Origin: Bacillota bacterium
Lineage (GTDB): Bacteria; Bacillota; Clostridia; Oscillospirales; Ruminococcaceae
Direction of reading: 5' to 3'
Length of the DNA stretch: 12,513 nucleotides
NCBI GenBank assembly: GCA_023457355.1
Contig: JAEWLW010000082.1
Coordinates: 1-12,513 of the forward strand
The position numbers and the translations under genes were made by a program. Position 1 is the stretch's first letter. The number at the start of each line of letters is the position of its first letter. The notes beneath the pieces are model-generated. The model searched no databases and had not been told where the DNA came from. It saw nothing but the letters and a program-made list of their open reading frames with translations. Below are positions 5,536 to 11,906 of this stretch, piece after piece.

Positions 5536-7188
5536 GTGGAACTGTTTAAGCTGTTTGGTACAATTCTGGTCGATAACAAGGAGGCGCTCAACAGCATCAG
5601 CCAGACCGACGGAAAGGCCAAGGGGCTGATGGATTCGGTCGGCGGCGGGATTAAAGCCGTTGCGGGTGCGGCGGTAGCGGTAGGGGCTGCGGCCTCTGCC
5701 GGTGCGGCGGCGATGTATGGCATGGCGACCAAGGCAGCGGCAGCGACCGATACCATCGACAAAATGAGCCAGAAGATCGGTGTCTCGCGCACCGCCTATC
5801 AGGAATTGGACTTCGTGTTGTCTCAGAGCGGTACATCGGTCGATAAAATGCAGTCGGGCATGAAGTCGCTGACCACGGCAATTGACGGCGTCAGCACCGG
5901 CAACAAGGCCGCCATTGAAAACTTTCAAAAGCTGGGCGTGTCGGCGGTGGATGCCAACGGCAAACTTCGCAATCAGGAGGACGTGCTTTTTGATACCATA
6001 GCCGCCTTTCAGAAGATGGAGGATGGCACCGAAAAAGCCCGTCTCGCGCAGGAGCTTTTCGGGCGAACCGGCACCGAGCTGATGCCGCTCTTAAACGGGC
6101 AGGCGGGCAGCATGGAGGAAATGCGCAAGCAGGCGCATGAGCTGGGGCTGGTGCTTGCGGACGATGCCGTCGACGCTGGTGTGAAATTCACCGATACTAT
6201 CGACCAGATGAAGCGCTCTTTTGGTGCGGCAGCCACGCAGGTGGGCGTCAAGCTGATGCCCATCATCCAGCAGGCGGCAAGCTGGGTTATTGCGAATATG
6301 CCCATGATTCAGAAGGTTGTGGGCAAGGTCTTTGACATCATCGGGTCGGGCGTTTCGGTTGTCGTGGACTTTATCGCGCAGCTCATTGTGGCATGGGCCG
6401 AATGGGCGGAAAGCAATCAGGAAACGGTCGACAGCATCATTGCGGCCATTGGCGACCTTTGGAAGTGGCTGCAACAGACCATCGGACAGATTTTAGATGC
6501 GGTCGGCGCTTTTCTCGAAGCGCTGGGCGCATTCTGGCAGGCACACGGCGATAAGATCATCGCAATTATCAAACCGCTGTGGGAGGGCGTTAAAGTCATT
6601 ATCAACACGGCCCTCAATATTATCATGGCGCTGTTCCGGGCATTCGCCGCCCTTTTTAAAGGCGACTGGTCGGGATTTTGGGCAGAGATTAAAAACCTGC
6701 TGAAATCGCTATGGGACGGCATTGTTCAGCTGGTGCCTATGCTGCTGCAAGCGTTCATCAAAGCCTTTGAGCTGGGGTTTTCGCTGTTGTTTGACGTCGG
6801 CGAAAGCCTGTTTAATGCGCTGTGGGACGGCCTTAAAAGCATTTGGGCGGGCATTGTCAGCTGGGTGGGTGAAAAAGTCTCTTGGTTAGCCGACAAGCTC
6901 GCATTCTGGCGCAGCGGCAAATCGCAAATGAGCGAAGGCGACGACATCGACGGCAGCCATGCGACCGGCCTTTCTTATGTGCCGTATGACGGTTATGTCG
7001 CGGAATTGCACAAGGGTGAGCGGGTACTGACCGCCGCCGAGGCGCGCGGCTATGGGCCGGAGGGCGGCGTCAATATTGAGAAGCTCGCCGACACCATCAT
7101 CGTGCGGGAAGAGGCTGACATCGACAGGATTGCAACGGCCCTGCATCAGAAAATACAGCGGGAGAAGCGCGGGAGGGGGTTGCCTTAA
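5536..7188 (+). CDS. Tail tape measure protein
   Basis: This 550-residue protein runs inside the tail tube and sets its length. Using the known rule of roughly 0.15 nm per residue, a tail near 80 nm is expected. Parts seen: an alanine/glycine-rich hydrophobic segment (about 37-70), a TP901-type tape measure core with LAQELFGRTGTELMPLLNG (170-188), then a long hydrophobic, tryptophan-rich region (about 250-460) with possible membrane-active helices. It ends with the motif GLSYVPYDGYVAELHKGERV (478-497) and LTAAEARGYG, common at the end of Firmicutes tape measures. The GTG start at 5536 is supported by GAGGTGA at 5525-5531, which overlaps the chaperone stop. An ATG at 5531 is in another frame. 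No peptidase or lytic domain is visible. It is short for the family. Confidence 0.93.
   Translation: MELFKLFGTILVDNKEALNSISQTDGKAKGLMDSVGGGIKAVAGAAVAVGAAASAGAAAMYGMATKAAAATDTIDKMSQKIGVSRTAYQELDFVLSQSGTSVDKMQSGMKSLTTAIDGVSTGNKAAIENFQKLGVSAVDANGKLRNQEDVLFDTIAAFQKMEDGTEKARLAQELFGRTGTELMPLLNGQAGSMEEMRKQAHELGLVLADDAVDAGVKFTDTIDQMKRSFGAAATQVGVKLMPIIQQAASWVIANMPMIQKVVGKVFDIIGSGVSVVVDFIAQLIVAWAEWAESNQETVDSIIAAIGDLWKWLQQTIGQILDAVGAFLEALGAFWQAHGDKIIAIIKPLWEGVKVIINTALNIIMALFRAFAALFKGDWSGFWAEIKNLLKSLWDGIVQLVPMLLQAFIKAFELGFSLLFDVGESLFNALWDGLKSIWAGIVSWVGEKVSWLADKLAFWRSGKSQMSEGDDIDGSHATGLSYVPYDGYVAELHKGERVLTAAEARGYGPEGGVNIEKLADTIIVREEADIDRIATALHQKIQREKRGRGLP
7171..7179 (+). promoter_or_regulatory. Ribosome binding site of the Dit-like gene
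   Basis: GGGAGGGGG lies 8 bases before the ATG at 7188, inside the last codons of the tape measure gene, whose TAA shares one base with that ATG (TAATG). Confidence 0.6.
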
Positions 7189-7730
7189 TGGTCAATGATT
7201 TTACATTCAGGGGTGAAAGTGCCTCATCAAAGGGGATTATTGTGCAGCGGATCACCAACCTGTTAAAACCGGCCAAGCGGGTGAACCTGCTGACCATTGC
7301 CGGGCGCAACGGTGTAACGCGCCAGACCGACGGCACGTATTCTGAGCGCCAGATTTTGATGGATTGTATCCTCATTGAACACAGCCGCGCCGCGCTGCAG
7401 CTGAAAGTGGAGGCCATCGCGAAGTGGCTTTCCACTTCCGGCGAGCTGGTGATCCTTTCAACACCCGGCCGCATTTATGACATGTCGCCGGATGGGGAGA
7501 TTGCGCTGTCGCCGAATCAGTCGACACAGTCCTTTCAAATTGCATTTTCGGGGTTTCCCTTTGCGTTGAGTCAGCCCAACGTGGCGGACTTCACCATTAC
7601 CAGCAACGAGCAGAACGTGCAGATCGCGGTCAGCGGTACCGCCGACACACCCTGCATTATACGCATCAAAAACACCGGCACCAGCCCGATTTATAATTTC
7701 CAGATCGGGCACCGGAAGGAGGTCAATTAG
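7188..7730 (+). CDS. Distal tail (Dit)-like protein, N-terminal half
   Basis: This 180-residue protein belongs to the siphovirus tail component / Dit group. The N-terminus DFTFRGESASSKGIIVQRI, followed by GRNGVTRQTDGTYSERQILMD (39-59) and ALQLKVEAIAKWLSTSGELV (69-88), is the N-terminal ring-forming domain that docks onto the last tube ring. A strand pattern VQIAVSGTADTPCIIRIKNT (144-163) begins what looks like the C-terminal galectin-like domain, but the protein ends 17 residues later. Full-length family members are usually about 230-280 residues, so this one appears to stop within that domain. The missing part resembles the end of the protein encoded at 8141-8668. The stop TAG precedes the next gene by two bases. 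Confidence 0.82.
   Translation: MVNDFTFRGESASSKGIIVQRITNLLKPAKRVNLLTIAGRNGVTRQTDGTYSERQILMDCILIEHSRAALQLKVEAIAKWLSTSGELVILSTPGRIYDMSPDGEIALSPNQSTQSFQIAFSGFPFALSQPNVADFTITSNEQNVQIAVSGTADTPCIIRIKNTGTSPIYNFQIGHRKEVN
7714..7722 (+). promoter_or_regulatory. Ribosome binding site of the small fibre-family gene
   Basis: GGAAGGAGG lies 10 bases before the ATG at 7733, within the end of the Dit-like gene. It supports independent, efficient initiation rather than read-through between the two genes. Confidence 0.65.
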
Positions 7731-7732
7731 AT

Positions 7733-8128
7733 ATGCCTGCAAGCAACTACTTACAGCGGCAAGCCCTCAACGCGTTTTTGCGCGGGACTGTGCCCACCAT
7801 TCCAAGCACCTGTTACCTTGCGCTTTATACCACGAACCCCGGGGCGAGCGATTCGGGCACCGAGGTCAACGGCATCAACTACGAGCGGGTGCCGGTGAGC
7901 TTTTCCGCCGCTACGTCGAGCGGGACATCCTCGTCGGTGTCCAATTCGGCGGTCGTGACGTTTCCCGAGGCGGGCGGCTCATGGGGGCGCGTCGCCTATC
8001 TTGGCATTCGCGACGCCGCGACCGGCGGCAACCTGCTGTATTACGGCGCATTAAGTACGGCGCTCGATGTACTGACCGGGACAACCCCGAAATTTGAGGC
8101 GGGGACGCTGACGGTATTCCTTGAATAA
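7733..8128 (+). CDS. Small phage tail-fibre family protein
   Basis: This 131-residue protein matches a widespread phage tail-fibre family found in tail-tip operons of many prophages. The pattern is visible in order: NYLQRQALNAFLRG (4-17), STCYLALYTTNPG (24-36), the TEVNGINYERVPVSF segment (42-56), then SSVSNSAVVTFPEAGGSWGR (64-83), VAYLGIRDAATGGNLLYYGA (84-103) and a final FEAGTLTVFLE. It is predicted beta-rich and may trimerise. Its exact role is unknown; it may decorate the tip or neck of a fibre. It has its own strong ribosome binding site and lies between two genes that each carry part of a Dit-like fold, which is unusual to the eye. A 12-base gap follows. Confidence 0.85.
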   Translation: MPASNYLQRQALNAFLRGTVPTIPSTCYLALYTTNPGASDSGTEVNGINYERVPVSFSAATSSGTSSSVSNSAVVTFPEAGGSWGRVAYLGIRDAATGGNLLYYGALSTALDVLTGTTPKFEAGTLTVFLE

Positions 8129-8140
8129 GGGGGCAACGTT

Positions 8141-8668
8141 ATGACCCGTTTTAACAGGGGCAAGTTCAATGTTTCGGGTGGGGACACCACCAGTTTTATA
8201 TGCGATGTGCGGGCGTCACACAGGATTGAGGCGCGGATGTCCACGCTGGTAAAGCTGGAGCGCACGACGCTTTCGGCGGCGCACAGTGTGACCGGCAGGC
8301 TGTCGGCGACGCTGGCCGCGCGCTGTTTGATTCAGTCGGCATTTTCAGGCGCGGCAAGGCCGAGCTATATGGTCAATATGGGCACGGCGCAGATTAACGC
8401 GCGGTTTTCGCTTTCTGCCCCGACGCTGCGCACCACCGCCTATGATTACATCGACCTGAAAGGTATCACGCTGATGCCCGGTGAAACGCTGGAGATCGAC
8501 ACCGAGAACATGACGGTGACCATCAATGGCAAGAATGCGGTGCAGCACTGGCAGCTGGGCAGCAAGTTTTTTGAGCTTGCACCCGGCGAGAATACGTTTA
8601 TTTACTATGACACCGGATCGGCGCGAAAGGCGGCGCTTACGGTGACATGGCGCGACAGGTGGCTATGA
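8141..8668 (+). CDS. Tail protein with siphovirus Dit-type C-terminal domain
   Basis: This 175-residue protein starts at ATG 8141, after AAGGGGG at 8127-8133. Residues 1-95 (MTRFNRGKFNVSGGDTTSFI onward) are beta-rich, with alanine-rich stretches, and I cannot assign them beyond resemblance to other RFNR-starting phage tail proteins. Residues about 98-175 carry a clear Dit-type C-terminal pattern: LMPGETLEIDTENMTVTING (111-130), then FFELAPGENTFIYYD (143-157) and the closing strand LTVTWRDRWL. This matches the half that the upstream Dit-like protein lacks. It may complete or decorate the distal tail ring, or be a separate accessory baseplate protein. The stop is followed by the next ATG after one base. 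Confidence 0.78.
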   Translation: MTRFNRGKFNVSGGDTTSFICDVRASHRIEARMSTLVKLERTTLSAAHSVTGRLSATLAARCLIQSAFSGAARPSYMVNMGTAQINARFSLSAPTLRTTAYDYIDLKGITLMPGETLEIDTENMTVTINGKNAVQHWQLGSKFFELAPGENTFIYYDTGSARKAALTVTWRDRWL

Positions 8669-8669
8669 T

Positions 8670-10436
8670 ATGGTGACGACGATTTACGACCACAAAACAG
8701 GGCTGCGGCTCTGCTTTCTGCAAAATGCCTTTGACATTGAATATTCGATGAACCTCAACGGCCTGCACACGGCGCGGTTTTCGCTCCCGGCGGAGGATGC
8801 CAAAAACGCCTATTGCGAGCCGTTTAACTATGTGGAGCTGTTCGACGGCGACGAACGGGTCGAGCTGTTTCGCATCATGCCGTATACCTTTACCCGGACG
8901 GCGGACACCCATGCCTATACCTACGAGTGCGAGCATGTCCTCGCGGTGCTGATGGACGATGTGCTGTTTGGCTGGCAGGAGCTGGGCAACATGGCCACGC
9001 CGCAGATTATGCGCTATGTCCTCGACCGGCAGGTCGTCACACGGTGGCAGCTGGGGCGGTGTGATTTTACTGACCTTTATCAGTATGCGTGGGAGAATGA
9101 AAATTTGCTGTCGACGCTCTTTTCCATTCCGGCACCCTTTACGGTGGCATACCGCTGGACGTTTGACACGACCGTGACGCCGTGGGTGCTGAATCTCATT
9201 CGCGCCGACGAGACATTCAGCGGCAAGGAAATCCGCTACCGCAAAAATATGTCGGAGATCACCAAGACGGTGGACGCCACAAACCTGACGACCCGGCTTT
9301 ATTGCCTTGGGTATGGGGAGGGCGACAACCAGCTGACGATTGGCAGCCCGCCGTATTTGGATGCCGACACCATCGACCGCTACGGTGTTATTTCTAAAAT
9401 CTACGTTGACCGCAGCCAGCAGACCCGCGAGAGCCTGCGCGCGGCGGGGCGGGCGGTGCTGGAGGCGGCAAAGGAACCCTATGTCAGCTACACGGTGCAG
9501 GCCACCGATAAAGCGGCGACCATTGGCGAGGTGTTGCGGGTGATCGACGACGAGGACGGCATCGAATTTTATGCGGTGGTGGCCGCCGTGACGGTGACGC
9601 AGGACAATATCACGGTGCAGATCGCCAACAAGGTGCAGGATGTGGCGGCGACAATTGCCGACATTTCAGACCGGCAGCGGATTGCCGACCTCTACGCACA
9701 GGGTGCGACCAACATCGACTCCCACGACTTCGCAGACAACTGCGATGCATCTAATCCGGCGGTGTTGCGGTTTTATATTCCCGCCGAGGCGGTGCGGATC
9801 AACACGGTGAAGCTGACCTATTCCTTTCTGCCGTTTCGCTCATTCTCGAAGGGCGTCGCGAGCGGGGGCGGCAGCAGCGTGACCTCGAAGTCGGGCGGTG
9901 GGCAAAGCGCTACATCCGACGCAGGCGGCGGGGACAGTGTGACGAGCGAATCGGGCGGCAGGGTGACGGTGTCTTATTCGCCGACCTATAACTCGGTGGC
10001 GTCGAGTTATCCCAAATACGACGATGGCGAGGGTATCGACGAGCATTATCACACGGTGGGCACAGGCACGATGGCGCATTCGCACACTGTCCCGGGTCAT
10101 ACACATGGGGTAGTGATACCGGATCACCGGCATTCTTTCGATATTCCGTCCCACACCCACAAGGTGGATGTTCCGACCCACACGCACGACATGCAACACG
10201 GCATTTTTACCGGCACCAAAGCCAGCGCCGCAACCATCAAGGTTGACGGGCGCGCCATTCCGGCGACCGCCGACACCGAGCTGGATATTGTGCGATATCT
10301 GGCCACCGACAGCGCGGGGAAAATCACCCGGTCGGCATGGCATTCCATCGAAATTATACCCAACCTGCTGACCCGCATTGAGGCGTCGGTCATGGTGCAG
10401 GTTTTTATCAACTCTCGCGGCAAGGGGGATTATTAA
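8670..10436 (+). CDS. Tal-like phage minor structural / tail-tip protein with HxH-repeat C-terminal region
   Basis: This 588-residue protein has an N-terminal domain of the phage minor structural (put_anti_recept, TIGR01665) / gp27-like type: DIEYSMNLNGLHTARFSLPA (22-41), a central VELFRIMPYTF (64-74) and YTYECEHVLAVLMDD (83-97). It continues with the family's EITKTVDATNLTTRLYCLGY (196-215) and YGVISKIYVD (238-247). These proteins form the trimeric hub below Dit. Unlike many relatives, no M23, NlpC or other hydrolase follows. Instead there are three ten-residue Gly/Ser-rich repeats (399-428), then six HxH motifs (459-506), and a beta-rich end (about 520-588) that may close the trimer. Only a weak AGGTGG precedes the ATG, one base after the previous stop, so coupling is likely. 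It has no signal peptide, as expected for a virion protein. Confidence 0.88.
   Translation: MVTTIYDHKTGLRLCFLQNAFDIEYSMNLNGLHTARFSLPAEDAKNAYCEPFNYVELFDGDERVELFRIMPYTFTRTADTHAYTYECEHVLAVLMDDVLFGWQELGNMATPQIMRYVLDRQVVTRWQLGRCDFTDLYQYAWENENLLSTLFSIPAPFTVAYRWTFDTTVTPWVLNLIRADETFSGKEIRYRKNMSEITKTVDATNLTTRLYCLGYGEGDNQLTIGSPPYLDADTIDRYGVISKIYVDRSQQTRESLRAAGRAVLEAAKEPYVSYTVQATDKAATIGEVLRVIDDEDGIEFYAVVAAVTVTQDNITVQIANKVQDVAATIADISDRQRIADLYAQGATNIDSHDFADNCDASNPAVLRFYIPAEAVRINTVKLTYSFLPFRSFSKGVASGGGSSVTSKSGGGQSATSDAGGGDSVTSESGGRVTVSYSPTYNSVASSYPKYDDGEGIDEHYHTVGTGTMAHSHTVPGHTHGVVIPDHRHSFDIPSHTHKVDVPTHTHDMQHGIFTGTKASAATIKVDGRAIPATADTELDIVRYLATDSAGKITRSAWHSIEIIPNLLTRIEASVMVQVFINSRGKGDY
9864..9953 (+). repeat. 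Three tandem 30-base repeats encoding Gly/Ser-rich decapeptides
   Basis: Inside the Tal-like gene, residues 399-428 read as three copies of a ten-residue unit: GGGSSVTSKS, GGGQSATSDA, GGGDSVTSES. The DNA repeats are diverged, mostly at third bases, so selection or age rather than recent slippage shaped them. They look like a flexible linker between the hub domain and the histidine-rich part. Confidence 0.85.
10044..10187 (+). repeat. HxH repeat segment (six His-x-His motifs)
   Basis: Residues 459-506 of the Tal-like protein contain HYH (459), HSH (470), HTH (477), HRH (486), HTH (495) and HTH (504), the last four spaced exactly nine residues apart. An additional histidine follows at 510. The corresponding DNA has a 27-base period over its last three units. 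This arrangement resembles the iron-binding HxH motifs in the T4 gp37 fibre tip; metal binding here is inference. Confidence 0.85.
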
Positions 10437-11894
10437 ATGCAAACGATGTACTCGGCTTTTGTCAACAGCCCGGAAACGGTGACACTCGGCGCGATTTCGC
10501 CGACCGCCACCACCGTGACGGTGCAGGACATTACCAAAATACCGGAGGCACCAAACCTGTTGGTGATCGGTGGTGACAGGCCCGACGCCGAGACGGTGCT
10601 GCTGACGGCGGTGTCCGGCTCGACGCTGACCATCCAGCGCGCGGTGAACGGCAGCGCCCGGACGTGGGCGGACAGAACGACCATCGCGCGAAATTTCACG
10701 GCCTATGACCACGATGCTTTCAAGGCGAATATTGAAGCACTGAACACCGAGAAGCTTGCGACCGGCGGCAACGGTTCGAACGTGACGGCGGCATTTTCTC
10801 AGGCATCCACAAAGGCGAATATTGCCTCAGGTGAAAAGCTGTCCGTGATCTTCGGAAAGCTGATGAAGTGGTTTGCCGACCTTGGCGCGGCCGCATGGAT
10901 GAATACCGGCACGACCGGCAGCACCGTGGCACTGGGGAACCATACCCATACGGCGGCGGCGTTGGGCGTTGTGCCGACTTCGCGGAAGGTAAACGGCAAG
11001 GCGTTGTCCGCGGATGTGAATCTTACAGCGCCGGATGTGGGGGCGAGGGCGGGCGACTGGTTGCCGACGCTACCCGAAGTGGGCGGCAGTAGGGAAAACC
11101 TTTTTATAAACTGGTATTTTAAAAAAATAATAAACCAAAAAGGTGAAGTACTGTACACCTCGGGATATGGCCCTGACATGTGGCGATTGAGCGGTGCCGG
11201 TGTCAATGTGGCAATAGAAAGCGATTATATTACGATTAGCGCTACAGGCGGAAACAATGTTGTCATACGGCAGCGGTTTGAAAGCCTGCCACCCGGAATA
11301 TACATTGTCAGCATTTTACGCACAGACGGAACGTTAAATACTACCGTAGTTGAGTGGGACGGCTCAACGACCGTTATTACGGACTTTGCCGACATGGGAT
11401 TTCATTTTTCTGTTGACGGCGGATTTCCAGCCGTTGCAATACGTGCTCTGGCGGGCAACTCGGTGTCTATCATTGCAGCAAAGCTGGAGGCTGTGCGCAG
11501 CGTAACCGATGTACAAACGTTGACATACTGGGATGGCACAAAATATGTTCTTAATGAGCCGTCACCTGGCCCACAGCAGGAATTGGCGAAGTGCCAACGG
11601 TATCAATATAAAAATACCAATGGCTCATCTGAATTCATTCGTGCCTCTATGATAACTACAAACACAATATATTTTGATATCCCAGTCTCGGTACCTATGA
11701 GAGGGACACCGGTTATTGAAAGCTATATGGCATTAGATGTGCTGTCTACTGCTGGAGGCAGCGCAATTACTGGCTTCACTTTTACTGTATCAAACTTGGG
11801 CACCAACCTAAGAATCGCAGCAAATAAAACCGGACACGGCTTAGCCGATGCAACGCTTAATGCCGCAGGCGTGTTGTTTAACGCTAATATGTAA
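10437..11894 (+). CDS. Tail fibre protein, probable receptor-binding protein
   Basis: This 485-residue protein starts at ATG 10437, after AAGGGGG at 10422-10428. Residues 1-90 form a beta-rich attachment domain (TVTLGAISPTATTVTVQDIT, LLVIGGDRPDAETVLLTAVS). Residues 90-155 look helical. Then come NHTHTAAALGVVPTSRKVNG (168-187) and KALSADVNLTAPDVGAR, repeats common in phage fibres. The distal half contains ENLFINWYFKKIINQKGEVL (220-239) and YGPDMWRLSG, a widespread fibre domain of the NWYF..(I/V)NQ(R/K)G..Y..D.W type, and ends in a domain with PGPQQELAKCQRYQYK (377-392), also common at fibre tips. The DNA from about 11092 is much more AT-rich than the rest, suggesting exchange of this part. The protein likely trimerises and touches the host surface. 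Confidence 0.85.
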   Translation: MQTMYSAFVNSPETVTLGAISPTATTVTVQDITKIPEAPNLLVIGGDRPDAETVLLTAVSGSTLTIQRAVNGSARTWADRTTIARNFTAYDHDAFKANIEALNTEKLATGGNGSNVTAAFSQASTKANIASGEKLSVIFGKLMKWFADLGAAAWMNTGTTGSTVALGNHTHTAAALGVVPTSRKVNGKALSADVNLTAPDVGARAGDWLPTLPEVGGSRENLFINWYFKKIINQKGEVLYTSGYGPDMWRLSGAGVNVAIESDYITISATGGNNVVIRQRFESLPPGIYIVSILRTDGTLNTTVVEWDGSTTVITDFADMGFHFSVDGGFPAVAIRALAGNSVSIIAAKLEAVRSVTDVQTLTYWDGTKYVLNEPSPGPQQELAKCQRYQYKNTNGSSEFIRASMITTNTIYFDIPVSVPMRGTPVIESYMALDVLSTAGGSAITGFTFTVSNLGTNLRIAANKTGHGLADATLNAAGVLFNANM

Positions 11895-11900
11895 GGAGGA
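11092..11900. other. Low-GC block in the distal half of the tail fibre gene
   Basis: Counted in 60-base lines, GC falls from 67% (10921-10980) to 23% (11101-11160), is 37% at 11641-11700, and returns to 65% at 12121-12180 after an intermediate stretch (52% at 11941-12000). The reading frame is unbroken and the change falls at the start of the ENLFINWYF domain, consistent with a swapped receptor-binding module. The boundary is placed by eye. Confidence 0.7.
11893..11900 (+). promoter_or_regulatory. Ribosome binding site supporting the GTG start at 11907
   Basis: AAGGAGGA begins inside the TAA of the fibre gene (11892-11894) and lies 6 bases before the GTG. It is a full Shine-Dalgarno match and identifies the start of the last gene. 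Confidence 0.85.
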
Positions 11901-11906
11901 TCAAGC

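Noticed and set aside
9840..10712. Minus-strand open frame of 290 codons opposite the Tal-like/fibre boundary.
   Set aside because: It spans the junction of two real plus-strand genes and is very rich in Arg, His and Gly, the usual shadow of a GC-rich gene with repeats.
11602..11891. Possible diversity-generating retroelement target at the end of the tail fibre.
   Set aside because: I see no enrichment of AAC/AAY codons, no C-type lectin variable region pattern, and no reverse transcriptase or template repeat in the window.
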